This document shows positions 42,056 through 51,034 of a DNA stretch of 64,000 nt, piece after piece. This DNA is from Trichomonas vaginalis G3. Lineage: Eukaryota; Parabasalia; Trichomonadida; Trichomonadidae. The stretch spans positions 12,214,001 through 12,278,000 of the forward strand of contig NC_067205.1 in assembly GCF_026262505.1 (NCBI RefSeq), given 5' to 3'. Under the pieces are notes generated by a model, which was given only the letters and a program-made list of their open reading frames with translations, ran no database searches and was not told the DNA's origin. The stretch's first letter is position 1, and the number at the start of each line of letters is the position of its first letter. The translations under genes and the position numbers were made by a program.

Positions 42056-42820
42056 ATGTTGTTCTATTTGCAAAGTACAGACCCAAACGAATACGGGACA
42101 GTAAAGCTACAAACAAACTTAGGTCTACAGAATGAAGCACTTGCTTTCAGAGTTGTTGACTTCAATACTATCGCAACTTTTGTCATAACAGATGAAACAG
42201 ATTTCATAGAGATTGAAATAGATGACAAAAGAAGTTTTATAACATTTCCTAACAGAGCAGAGTATAGAATAGATAAAATTGCTGGAGTCATAGATACTCC
42301 CATAAATGAAGAAACTATTGACAACATAGATGTCGAACTCTCTTCTGAGGGAACATTGAAGTTCAGTAGCAAGAAAGAGTTCAAGATAACACGAATGAGT
42401 CATAGAGTTCAACTTCTTTTAGGAGCATACCATATGACATTTCCTTTGAAAAGTGTTGACAAAACGATTGAGATGAAATCTGTTCCATACGTATGTTATG
42501 GTAATTGTTTGTACATTGAGTCTAAAATAGCTAATGTCACAGGCATTTCAGGAGTTAATAGTAAAGGTTCAGTAGAATATAAATCCTTCTGTTATGCAGT
42601 CAATTCAATGTTCATTCCAAACGTTCCTGTCATAGCAACTCATTTAGGTAAATGGGTTCGCATTAGTCCTCATAATTTGAAAGACATGCAATTCAGACTA
42701 GTTGACTTTCAGGGCGAGCCTGTAGAACTGAAGGCACCAGTGCGAATGACTGTTGAAGTTGACTTTTTAGAAAATATTAAATGCAACAGCTTACAAGAGA
42801 ACTCAGAGCTAAAAATATAA
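42056..42820 (+). CDS. Capsid-like protein, 254 aa, element C right arm
   Basis: The 254-residue protein (MLFYLQSTDPNEYGTVKL...) is beta-rich. Near its end VRISPHNLKDMQFRLVDFQG is followed by EPVELKAPVRMTVEVDFL: a strand, an acidic turn with Gly, and a final strand, as at the C-terminus of Polinton minor capsid or penton proteins. Its start is 18 bp from the divergent fibre gene. Its last 40 bases overlap the start of the 79-aa gene; in the B copy the two are joined as TAAATG. I favour a penton or minor capsid role. Confidence 0.7.
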   Translation: MLFYLQSTDPNEYGTVKLQTNLGLQNEALAFRVVDFNTIATFVITDETDFIEIEIDDKRSFITFPNRAEYRIDKIAGVIDTPINEETIDNIDVELSSEGTLKFSSKKEFKITRMSHRVQLLLGAYHMTFPLKSVDKTIEMKSVPYVCYGNCLYIESKIANVTGISGVNSKGSVEYKSFCYAVNSMFIPNVPVIATHLGKWVRISPHNLKDMQFRLVDFQGEPVELKAPVRMTVEVDFLENIKCNSLQENSELKI

Positions 42821-43020
42821 AGTATGAATGTTATGTATTAGGTCATGAACTTTGGTTGTTGCTGTTTGATGAAACAAATGAGTTAGTTATGTCAGTCAAG
42901 AGAACAGAAAAATATTGTGTTAGTGAAAACTGCACCAAGTCAATAAGATTAGGTTTGCATTATGAAGATGAGTTCGATACTGTTGAAGAAGTTTTGGATA
43001 GATATTACAAATTGCTTTAA
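42781..43020 (+). CDS. Small protein, 79 aa, element C right arm
   Basis: Same as the left-arm copy at 31132. It follows the 254-aa gene on the same strand with overlap and meets the 204-aa gene tail to tail with four bases shared. Confidence 0.6.
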   Translation: MQQLTRELRAKNIKYECYVLGHELWLLLFDETNELVMSVKRTEKYCVSENCTKSIRLGLHYEDEFDTVEEVLDRYYKLL

Positions 43021-43631
43021 TTTACTAAAACATATTTCAAGCAAAGTTTATATTCTGTTGAAAGTTTTGTATACTCGTTCGAATATTTATACTTAAACTC
43101 AACTCCTGGAGTACCTGGTGTTTCAATGATGCGGATGTTACCTATTTTCATGAATGGTGGAGTTTGACCACAGCATTCGATTTCAGGGTCGAGATAGTCA
43201 ATGACACATTGTTTCCCTGTTATTCGTGAGATAACATTTTCAAGGTCCTCCTTTGTTAGAATTATTTGGTTCTTGCTTATAAGATTTGTCAAAAGCTTCT
43301 TATCGTCTTTGAGTAAAATTGTTTGGTATAACTGAAGAAGGTAATGGTCTACGTTATCTGAAGGATTTGTTTGAACATTTGTGTAAGGGTTGTCGTTGGC
43401 TTCTCTTGAAAGAACTTGGTCCAGTGGTGGATACTCTAACTTAACATCTGATGTAGCGTTAGCGTTTGAAGCTGAGTTTAAATTCACGGATTTCAGCTCT
43501 GGTTCTTTTTCTTTCAAACACTCCGAACTATAGTTCTTTATGACAATATTGTTTGTCGTTCGTGAGTCAACATTTGATGTTGGTTCAATTGGAACATTAA
43601 CGGCACCAGCTAAGATGGATTTGCTTCTCAT
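43017..43631 (-). CDS. Unrecognised 204-aa protein, element C right arm
   Basis: Whole copy of the 204-residue protein described in B, with a few substitutions such as SNANATSD and PGTPGVEFKYKY. Confidence 0.6.
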   Translation of the reverse strand: MRSKSILAGAVNVPIEPTSNVDSRTTNNIVIKNYSSECLKEKEPELKSVNLNSASNANATSDVKLEYPPLDQVLSREANDNPYTNVQTNPSDNVDHYLLQLYQTILLKDDKKLLTNLISKNQIILTKEDLENVISRITGKQCVIDYLDPEIECCGQTPPFMKIGNIRIIETPGTPGVEFKYKYSNEYTKLSTEYKLCLKYVLVN

Positions 43632-43656
43632 TTCATATAGAATAAAAACCTTTTAT

Positions 43657-44058
43657 ATGTATGAAATGAACAATATACTCGACAAGGGTTTGAATGTAAA
43701 GCTAACGAATGAAAATATTGTTGAATTCACCGAGACAGGTGTTGTGTATAAAGATGTAGAACTACTGAACAAAAGAGCTAAGGGAAGAAGCAGGAACATG
43801 AATAAAGGGTGGAAGCCTATAAAAATTTATGTCAATGATGGCTCAGGAGGTTCAAACATAAAGTATGCAGAAAGTTATAGAGTTTATGCTCTCAAAGGTG
43901 AAAAGCCTTCATTTAAGAACAGCTATTCTAACGCATATCCTCAAAAGCTAACGGATGGGGAAGTGGATGATATGAATGACAGCAAAAATATTAACAGAAA
44001 TGGCGACAGAGATGCATGGAATTTGTTTACCATCAGTCAATTAAAGCATAAGATTTAA
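43657..44058 (+). CDS. Unrecognised 133-aa protein, element C right arm
   Basis: Whole copy of the 133-residue Gly/Asn-rich protein of B. The ATG at 43657 follows AATAAAAACCTTTTAT. Confidence 0.6.
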   Translation: MYEMNNILDKGLNVKLTNENIVEFTETGVVYKDVELLNKRAKGRSRNMNKGWKPIKIYVNDGSGGSNIKYAESYRVYALKGEKPSFKNSYSNAYPQKLTDGEVDDMNDSKNINRNGDRDAWNLFTISQLKHKI

Positions 44059-44942
44059 AACAATGTTGGTCGTTCCCATGGAATATTTTTGACTTTAATG
44101 GTATTAGTCATGATATGAATCTCAAGGTATGAACGAGGAGAGATGAGAGACTTATATGCTTCCCAAATTTCTTCAAAAGGTAATGTTATACCTGACTGTT
44201 TCCAAATGAGTTCAATATCATAACGTGAGAAACCTTGAAAGATAACGAAGTCAGTTATGAGACGTTTTATGTTTAAAGCAAGGAAACGCCATGTTTGCAT
44301 AAGTATTGCTACAGTTAAGTGGTAATGTCTGACTTTAGTTATGATGTTAGCTAATGGTGAGTCAGGCTTTGACACTAAACCTTTTCCGGCGAAGTCGTCA
44401 CAAACGAGCAGAGTATTTGAAGGATATTTTTTGAAGGGGTATTTTGAAAGTTTTGATAGAATGTAGTTTGTCAGTCGTTTCATATCGTAAACTCCTGAGT
44501 ACTGACGTAAGTGGTGTTTGTCAATAATTCTTTCCATCTCTTCTGAAGTCTTTTGCATTCCTGACTGTATGAACTCTACGATGGCATAATATTTTCTCTT
44601 ACGTCGAATATAACGTTGAAGAAATTCAATGAGTTCACTGTCTGGAACTTTAACGACAGATGCTTGAACTTTACTCATGAATGTTTTCGCTGTTGAGTCC
44701 ATAGAGTCTGAAGTTGCTGATATAATGATTTGGTCATAATATGAGTCATTTCCTAAACGTTCTGTTATAAGAATATGACGAATGAGGTTAAATGTCTTTC
44801 CTGACCCCATCTTTCCACAATAGAAATACACACCATTTGAACAGAACTCATAGTCCTTACTGAAAGGAAGAATGAGAGAAGAGTTAAGTTTATCTGTGGT
44901 TTCATTCATGTCTTCATCTACGTCATGTATTAAATGCTTCAT
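44055..44942 (-). CDS. Packaging ATPase, 295 aa, element C right arm
   Basis: Whole copy with Walker A GKMGSGKT and Walker B LLVCDDF; differs from the B copy at only a few residues. Divergent from the 293-aa gene over 16 bp. Confidence 0.88.
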   Translation of the reverse strand: MKHLIHDVDEDMNETTDKLNSSLILPFSKDYEFCSNGVYFYCGKMGSGKTFNLIRHILITERLGNDSYYDQIIISATSDSMDSTAKTFMSKVQASVVKVPDSELIEFLQRYIRRKRKYYAIVEFIQSGMQKTSEEMERIIDKHHLRQYSGVYDMKRLTNYILSKLSKYPFKKYPSNTLLVCDDFAGKGLVSKPDSPLANIITKVRHYHLTVAILMQTWRFLALNIKRLITDFVIFQGFSRYDIELIWKQSGITLPFEEIWEAYKSLISPRSYLEIHIMTNTIKVKNIPWERPTLF

Positions 44943-44958
44943 TTTATCTCCATTAAAA

Positions 44959-45840
44959 ATGCAAGTCAGAAATATTCAGAACATAGCACCGAGTCTAACT
45001 GACAAGAGTATAAAGATATACTATGAACACGTTATGATGAAACCAACCAAAATTCAAGAAAGTCAGTATACTTATGAATATCCAAGACACTGGGTAGAGT
45101 ATGTAGGAGGTGAGAAAGCTATTGAAATCAGACAGGTTCGAAGTATTCCAGCAGGAAGAACAATATTATTGAAGAACTTTAATGTTTTGAGATATAATGA
45201 TGAAACAAAGAAGCAAGATAGTTTTCCTGTTGCTGTGTATGTGAACCTAGACACAGGAGATGACATGAAAGTTTTTAACACAAAGCTTCAAACGGTAGTG
45301 AGAGAACAACTTACTGCGGAAGGACATCCATTACCTTCAGAAGTTACCATAGCATATAATTTTGAAACAAACTCAATAGATTTTAAAGTCGTCTCTGCAA
45401 AGAAGTCAGGTTTTACATTTAATGAAGCAGATGTATATTCGAATGAAAACTTCAAAGCTATTGCATGGTTAGATAATGACGATTGCTTTAAGAAAATCTT
45501 TAAATTCAGTGACTCAACGATGTCAATAGATGACCTTCGTGGAATGTTACCATCGACGTTTACAGTTGAAGGTTCAGCAGGATTGCTTACAAGATTGTCA
45601 ATTGGTGGCATTTGGTCTCGTGAGAACATTGTTATAAAATCCAGTATAAGTGAATTTGCTGAAGAATCTATATTATGTCTTTCAAACTATATGTATTCGC
45701 CGCCAAAGCATTATAGTATAACAAACTTTGTCAGTAAGTTTAACATAAGACTTGTCGAACCTTCTTCAATGAAAGATGTTGTGCTACCTAAAGATGGAAA
45801 GGATGGACTCATTATTGAGATGATTTTAATAGCATATTAA
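44959..45840 (+). CDS. Capsid-like protein, 293 aa, element C right arm
   Basis: Whole copy of the 293-residue protein of B, starting MQVRNIQN. It is followed without a spacer by the 74-aa gene (TAAATG). Confidence 0.7.
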   Translation: MQVRNIQNIAPSLTDKSIKIYYEHVMMKPTKIQESQYTYEYPRHWVEYVGGEKAIEIRQVRSIPAGRTILLKNFNVLRYNDETKKQDSFPVAVYVNLDTGDDMKVFNTKLQTVVREQLTAEGHPLPSEVTIAYNFETNSIDFKVVSAKKSGFTFNEADVYSNENFKAIAWLDNDDCFKKIFKFSDSTMSIDDLRGMLPSTFTVEGSAGLLTRLSIGGIWSRENIVIKSSISEFAEESILCLSNYMYSPPKHYSITNFVSKFNIRLVEPSSMKDVVLPKDGKDGLIIEMILIAY

Positions 45841-46065
45841 ATGAGCTTGTTCTTGAAGGTCATTCATAATGAAATAACTGTTGTAGAAGATGTTAGCAAT
45901 TGTTCAGACATTTTGAAGCGTATAGATGATATAAGAAATAAGTTAGATAGACCGCAAAGCGGTGAGGACGAAGCCCGTGAGAACGCTTATGTTTCATTGA
46001 CTTTCTCCAGTAACGAGAACTTTTATGAGATAATATTGAAGAGAGATGATTTTAATATGGGGTAA
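45841..46065 (+). CDS. Small protein, 74 aa, element C right arm
   Basis: Whole copy of the 74-residue protein. The GC-rich double hairpin at 45951-45979 encodes PQSGEDEAREN within it. Joined as TAAATG to both neighbours. Confidence 0.7.
   Translation: MSLFLKVIHNEITVVEDVSNCSDILKRIDDIRNKLDRPQSGEDEARENAYVSLTFSSNENFYEIILKRDDFNMG
45951..45979. repeat. GC-rich double-hairpin repeat inside the 74-aa gene
   Basis: CCGC-aaa-GCGG, TGA, GGAC-gaa-GCCC; same position as at 20868 in B, with one stem slightly changed. Confidence 0.7.
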
Positions 46066-46593
46066 ATGGTAGCTTGGGCAGCTTTAGGCGCAATGGGAAC
46101 AAAAGCATTAGCATTTGGAGCAAAAGCACTTGGAGCTTATGACGCAGTAAATAAAATGAGTGGAGGAAGGGTTTCAAAGACATTAGATGCAAATAAAGGA
46201 AAGATTGGAGGCTGGGTTGCAAAGAAGTTAAGATTAAATAAAATAGGGCTCATAAATAAAGCATCCAATTTGGTTGCGACTGAGTCAGAAAATGCTTTAG
46301 GAAAGGACGATGAGTTTGCAAAACACGCAAAAGACTTTAATGACCAGATGAAAGGTGAAACAATGCATTTAAATAGAGTCGATGGAACTAAAGAAAATGT
46401 TTCTTCTCCATCAGCGGTTTATCCATACGGACCTTATGGAATGTATGGAAACCCTTATGAACGACCATTTGATCCATTGACTGGTGGAAGTAACTGGTAT
46501 CATTACGGCCGAAGAAGAAAGACAGTCAAGTTGGAGACAGATGTTAAGAAAGCAACTAAAAAGAAACCAAGGAAGAGAGTTATAAAGCAATGA
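46066..46593 (+). CDS. Basic virion-type protein, 175 aa, element C right arm
   Basis: Whole copy of the 175-residue protein; the segment before YGPYGMYGNP differs from the other copies (SSPSAVYP instead of SSPPVVLP), so the arms of C are not perfectly homogenised. Confidence 0.75.
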   Translation: MVAWAALGAMGTKALAFGAKALGAYDAVNKMSGGRVSKTLDANKGKIGGWVAKKLRLNKIGLINKASNLVATESENALGKDDEFAKHAKDFNDQMKGETMHLNRVDGTKENVSSPSAVYPYGPYGMYGNPYERPFDPLTGGSNWYHYGRRRKTVKLETDVKKATKKKPRKRVIKQ

Positions 46594-46601
46594 ATTCAAC
46601 A

Positions 46602-46651
46602 GGGTGAAAAAACAGGTGAAAAAACAGGTGAGATCTCACCACTTCACCTAA
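46602..46651. repeat. AGATCT-centred palindrome unit (GGTGA type)
   Basis: Three GGTGAAAAA half-sites lead into GGTGAGATCTCACC and TTCACC after the 175-aa gene; mirror of 27519-27552 but with one more half-site. Confidence 0.7.
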
Positions 46652-46750
46652 ATTTATTTTTGTGCTATGTTTTCATACGTGTGAGGGTGGTGATATCATT
46701 TATTTTTTATTTTATTTTTTATTTTACTGAAAATTTTTATTTGGATGTAA

Positions 46751-47071
46751 ATGACGAAAACTATTGAGATAACAAACTACAACGGTCATGAGTTCAAGAA
46801 TTTGTTCTTCGTTCCTCGTGAAAATACATTCTATCAGATACGAGGGAGAAAGGGTAAAGTTAGTTTGAGCGTTTATGACTACAAGCATAATGGAAAGTTT
46901 ATACAAGCATACGATACAAACGGTAAACGTGTTTCATTAGCTTTGTCAAAACTTACTAACATTTATTTTGACAGTGACTTTGACCTATATGAAGAAGAAA
47001 GTGAGTCAGAAGAATATGAACTGTTGTGTGAAGCACAGCAATGGGAGGAGTTGCAATACTTTTGTAAGTGA
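46751..47071 (+). CDS. Terminal small protein, 106 aa, element C right copy
   Basis: Same protein as at 27096-27416. The ATG follows TTTTTATTTGGATGTAA. The 180 bp after it are the outer terminal repeat with the ACTGCGC-loop hairpin and no gene. Confidence 0.8.
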   Translation: MTKTIEITNYNGHEFKNLFFVPRENTFYQIRGRKGKVSLSVYDYKHNGKFIQAYDTNGKRVSLALSKLTNIYFDSDFDLYEEESESEEYELLCEAQQWEELQYFCK

Positions 47072-47252
47072 GAACGTTTATTTTTTACATTAGTGAGGTG
47101 AAGTGGTTGGTGGTTTTGTAAATATTTAAGGTTAAGTTAGTGTTGTCGTTTGTGTTGTAAAATATACGTTAACGATTTTGTAAAGTGTCAAATTCACATA
47201 TCAGGGGTAAGGAGGCGCGCAGTGCCTCCGTACCCTTGATATGTTTACTAAC

Positions 47253-47258
47253 TATGAT
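47253..47258. repeat. Target site duplication of element C, right copy
   Basis: TATGAT, matching 26908-26913. Confidence 0.85.
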
Positions 47259-48086
47259 TTGGGTTCAAGTGCACCTTTAGAGAATCCGAGTACAAGCGTA
47301 AAAGATACTCTTAACAATTTAGATAAGAGTTGCAGGAATATCGAAGATCATGCCAGAAACTTTGAAGCATATGAACTACCAACAATGTTAGATAAGAAAG
47401 CTGACAAGAACCATACACATAAATCCTTCACTACTGTTAGAGCAGACGACATAATATTGAACTATGATTTGGGTTCAAGTGCACCTTTAGAGAATCCGAG
47501 TACAAGCGTAAAAGATACTCTTAACAATTTAGATAAGAGTTGCAGGAATATCGAAGATCATGCCAGAAACTTTGAAGCATATGAACTACCCGCAATGTTA
47601 GATAAAAAAGCAGACAAAACAGAGCTTCAAACATTAAAGACTCAGATTCTTGAAACATTATATCCTATAGGCTCTATTTATACGTCAATGAACTCAACAA
47701 ATCCAGCAAGTGTTTTAGGTTTTGGTACGTGGAAGCAGATTGTAGATAAATTCTTATACTGTGCTAACTCTTCAAAGCAAACAGGAGGTTCGAAGAAAAT
47801 TAAAGAAGCAAACCTTCCACCGCACACTCATACAGGAACTACAAACACAACAGGAAATCATTCACATTCAATAACAAAAAGAGGTTATACAAATCTTGCA
47901 GCAGGTTCGGATAGACAGGGAATGCATAGATATGATATTTCAAGTGACCCAGTAGATTCAAGCGCAGGTATTTTCTGTGGAACCGCAGGAAATCATGTCC
48001 ATACTTTCACAACAAATCCAACAGGCTCGGGTGCAGATTATATGCCACCAGTTGTGACTGTATTCGCATGGTACCGCGTTCAATGA
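47259..48086 (+). pseudogene. Tail-fibre gene of element B, 3' part
   Basis: This part contains two successive LGSSAPLENPSTSVKD modules (one copy in C) and the collar-type head from YPIGSIYTSMNSTNPAS to the end AWYRVQ. The head differs from that of C in several residues (NHVHTF, GADYMPPVV). It is separated from its 5' part by element C. Confidence 0.8.
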
Positions 48087-48146
48087 ACGCGCTTGAGCCT
48101 GCTTTGCGGACTTACCGTCTTGAATAAAATCTTTAACTTTACATAA

Positions 48147-49232
48147 ATGAGCTTGAAAGAAGTATTCGAACAACATCCATGGAGGTCATTTAAGAAATTC
48201 AATGAAGCTGCAAAGAGTTGGGGATTTACTAACAGAGCTGAAGTGAAAAGGTTCTTTGACAAAAATGTTGTACATCAAACAAAAATAAACCCTTACGACT
48301 ACTTTTTACCAATTTACTCCAACACTCCTGACGCATACCAATTTGACACTCTCGTTCAAAGCAGAAAAGGAGGACATAAACCATTCCTCATCTTCATAAA
48401 TGTTAACACTCGTAAAGCATATGCATATCCAATGAGGAACAAAGGAACTCGTGAAGTGTTAAGAGTTTTACAAAAGTTTGTAGCAGAACATAGCCCAAGT
48501 ACTTTAACATCAGACCAAGACAGTGCATACCTCAGCAACGAAATCACAGAATTTCTCATTAAGCATAACATAACTCACTACACTACTGAAGACCATAACC
48601 ATAACATACTCGGCATCATAAACCGCTTCATAAGAACGCTCAGAGATTTAAATCAAGAGCGAGACTTTACCGAAGAAACAATGAAACATTTTCTCGAAGT
48701 ATATAATTCCTCAACACATTCTACAACAGGACATACACCAAATTCAATGACACAACAACAAGAAGAAAAGTATATACAAAAGAAACGAAGCCAAACACAA
48801 AATATCAGAAATTCAACACAATTTACCCTCATTCCTGGTACAAAAGTTCGTGTAGTTCTTGACGACAAACCGTTGACAAAGAAACGTTTAAGGTTAAGTC
48901 GAAATTATTATATAGTAGACTCTACGCAAGGTAATGGATATCTTATAAAAGCTGCCGACGACTCTATTGCGTTTTATCCTCGTCATAAATTAGTCGAAAG
49001 TAGTAATGGCAAACTTGCTGAAACCATTGACGAAGCAAAGCGAGGAGTGGTTATTGAAATACTTAACTATAACAAAAACGATGACACTTATAAAGTAAGA
49101 TATGAAGGAGGTGTTGAAGATGTTATACCATCTAAGAACTTGAGAGAGTCAAAGCCAACACATCTGGGACCATTAGAGCGGGAGTACTGGAAAGACAAAA
49201 ATATGCCAGAAAGAATAAGAAAATTCTTCTAA
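48147..49232 (+). CDS. Retroviral-like integrase, 361 aa, element B
   Basis: Same organisation as the integrase of C with about a dozen substitutions. It lies 60 bp after the fibre gene and looks whole. It should be the enzyme that inserted B or its close relatives. Confidence 0.92.
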   Translation: MSLKEVFEQHPWRSFKKFNEAAKSWGFTNRAEVKRFFDKNVVHQTKINPYDYFLPIYSNTPDAYQFDTLVQSRKGGHKPFLIFINVNTRKAYAYPMRNKGTREVLRVLQKFVAEHSPSTLTSDQDSAYLSNEITEFLIKHNITHYTTEDHNHNILGIINRFIRTLRDLNQERDFTEETMKHFLEVYNSSTHSTTGHTPNSMTQQQEEKYIQKKRSQTQNIRNSTQFTLIPGTKVRVVLDDKPLTKKRLRLSRNYYIVDSTQGNGYLIKAADDSIAFYPRHKLVESSNGKLAETIDEAKRGVVIEILNYNKNDDTYKVRYEGGVEDVIPSKNLRESKPTHLGPLEREYWKDKNMPERIRKFF

Positions 49233-49608
49233 ACTTTTTCATTAGATGTAAATCAGACATGAACGAGAACAGTCATGATATCATTAATGGTACCATTTAT
49301 TTTAACATAAAGACGCAAAGCGGCGAGGACGAAGTCCATGACCAAAAATAATGTTTAGGGTAGATGGTTAGATCTACCCTCATTTCTACCCTCAAGATTT
49401 ACAAACGTTTAACGTGATATACGTTATGAATTTTCATGAATTTTATATATTAATGTTTTCGTTAAGCCACTTTGTGCCGTCAGTCAGTCAGTTTAGGAAA
49501 GACTTTAGAAAGTTGTTGGAAAATAAGTCCTGGGAAGAGTATTATAAGGCATTTTGTGAAGAATATAGCAACCGCCGGAATTCAGACGGTTGTTTTTTTA
49601 TACAAAAT

Positions 49609-49763
49609 TCATGCAGGAAATTCTTGAGTTTTGGTTGAAAGAATACGGTCGAGCCACTTTTGGCTCCACCTCAAAACAAGCATTTTATGAGCTTACTAAG
49701 GGCGTTATAAATGAATTCAAAGGTATTTACATACATCCTGACCTCGTTCATTTTGTTGCTTAA
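49609..49763 (+). pseudogene. KilA-N fragment, element B
   Basis: About 150 bp code for QEILEFWLKEYG...IYIHPDLVHFVA, a partial copy of the KilA-N domain of the gene at 51035. It is a remnant and cannot be a gene on its own. Confidence 0.65.
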
Positions 49764-49852
49764 TTCAGCAAAAATAATGTTTAGGGTAGATGGTTAGATC
49801 TAACCTCATTTCTACCCTCAGCCGCTAAGCGGCGAGACCCAAAGGGTCTTGA

Positions 49853-49929
49853 ATTTTCATGAATTTCCTTAAGATGAAAAAATAAAGTTAGTTTTATTTT
49901 TATTTATTTTTTTATTTTGTATAAAAGAT
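49853..49929 (+). promoter_or_regulatory. Regulatory-gene leader, element B (first copy)
   Basis: AAAAAATAAAGTTAGTTTTA, then T-rich sequence to TTTTGTATAAAAGAT before the ATG at 49930. AAAATAAA-gttag-TTTTATTTT can pair as a small hairpin. Similar copies precede 51035 and 52535. Confidence 0.65.
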
Positions 49930-50868
49930 ATGATTTCAACAATCGGCACAACAACAATTCAAACAACAGCACCAAATTCGTTAGTCATGAATCCAACATC
50001 TATGTTAGTAGAGATGAAAAGCTTTATTCCTTCTTCATATACTTTTGAAACAAAAATCCAGAAGATAAAGCAAGAACTTTTAACAAGTAATTTAGACTGT
50101 ACCGCACAGGATGAAGAAAATGAAGAATATCTTTATGACATGCAGGACATTATTGACCATTTACCCAAATTGCCTGAAATCCAACAACAAAAGCTCACTA
50201 TTCATGAATTCGATGAAATAGAAGTGAAACCAACTGACTCAGTAGAAATAAAGAAGTTCATACGTAAAGTAAATTATGAGTTTCTAGGATATCATTGCAA
50301 CCATAAAGTTATGGACAAAGATTGCGACATGGTATATAAGAACATCTCTGACATATATAAATCCGAAGAATTTAAGACATACGACAACTTTGTTTCATTA
50401 GTTGCAGAATGTGTACGGCAGATAAGAGATAAAGATAGAAGAGGTAAGGTATGGAATGAACAGATAAAACCAACTGCTTTTGAGTTAAAGAAAACCATTG
50501 ACGCCTTAGTTGTTCTAGCAGGTCAAATTTCAATGTATAACGCAAAAATGAATCCACAATGTTCTAAATGTAAAGCAGCAATGAGGAAATATAACTACTC
50601 CGTCAAAGAGATAGAACGTATGAGAAACGACTATGCTGACTTAAAGAAAGAAGTAGAGAAACCAGCAGAAGATAAAATGGACATGTTAGCATTTCTGAAC
50701 AAAAACTATCCAACTGCTGACGATTTCCTATTATCTGACGTCAAGAAGAAGTATAAAGAAACCTTCGGCATTGTTAAAACATTCGATGTACTAAAAGAAG
50801 AAATAGAAGCTACAAAACTGTTTAGAATCTCACGAATTCATAACGTATATCATGTAAAATGTTTATAA
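49930..50868 (+). CDS. 312-aa protein with Cys motif, element B
   Basis: Copy of the protein in the centre of C, about 90 percent alike by eye, with the same CNHKVMDKDC and NPQCSKCKAAMRKYNY cysteine motifs. The divergence from the C copy is greater than for structural genes. It looks whole. It opens a row of three plus-strand genes with the same leader. Function unknown. Confidence 0.7.
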   Translation: MISTIGTTTIQTTAPNSLVMNPTSMLVEMKSFIPSSYTFETKIQKIKQELLTSNLDCTAQDEENEEYLYDMQDIIDHLPKLPEIQQQKLTIHEFDEIEVKPTDSVEIKKFIRKVNYEFLGYHCNHKVMDKDCDMVYKNISDIYKSEEFKTYDNFVSLVAECVRQIRDKDRRGKVWNEQIKPTAFELKKTIDALVVLAGQISMYNAKMNPQCSKCKAAMRKYNYSVKEIERMRNDYADLKKEVEKPAEDKMDMLAFLNKNYPTADDFLLSDVKKKYKETFGIVKTFDVLKEEIEATKLFRISRIHNVYHVKCL

Positions 50869-50875
50869 AATAACT

Positions 50876-50923
50876 GGGGTAGAAATGAGGGTAGAAATGA
50901 GGTTAGATCTAACCATCTACCCT
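50876..50923. repeat. AGATCT-centred palindrome unit (GGTAGA type)
   Basis: GGGTAGAAATGA half-sites, then GGTTAGATCTAACC, then CTACCC, just after the stop of the 312-aa gene. Confidence 0.7.
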
Positions 50924-51034
50924 AAAATATATTTTTGCTGAATTCAACACAAAAATAATGAATTTCCTTAGATAGAAAAAAATAAAGTTAGTTTTATTTT
51001 TTTCTAACTTTTTATCTTGTATGTAAGAACAGAA

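Larger units (their letters stand above)
26914..47252. mobile_element. Maverick/Polinton element C (innermost, youngest), palindromic
   Basis: The element is bounded by AGTTAGTAAAC and its inverted copy and by the target copies TATGAT, and lies in the fibre gene of B. It consists of two inverted arms of about 9.2 kb (26914-36136 and 38018-47252), each with the 106-, 175-, 74-, 293-aa, ATPase, 133-, 204-, 79-, 254-aa, fibre and integrase genes, around a 1.9-kb centre with one gene. It has no polymerase or major capsid gene. The left arm has more than ten breaks; the right arm looks nearly whole with about one. It is the last insertion. Confidence 0.92.
38018..47252. repeat. Right arm of the palindrome in element C
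   Basis: Inverted near-identical copy of 26914-36136. Almost every gene in this arm is open from start to stop. Confidence 0.9.
49233..49929. other. Repeat-rich spacer of element B with a KilA-N fragment
   Basis: It holds GC-rich double hairpins at 49312-49340 and 49820-49850, AGATCT-centred units of the GGTAGA type at 49358-49393 and 49783-49818, and at about 49609-49763 a fragment matching the middle of the KilA-N gene at 51214-51363. The last 75 bp are the regulatory-gene leader. Confidence 0.75.
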
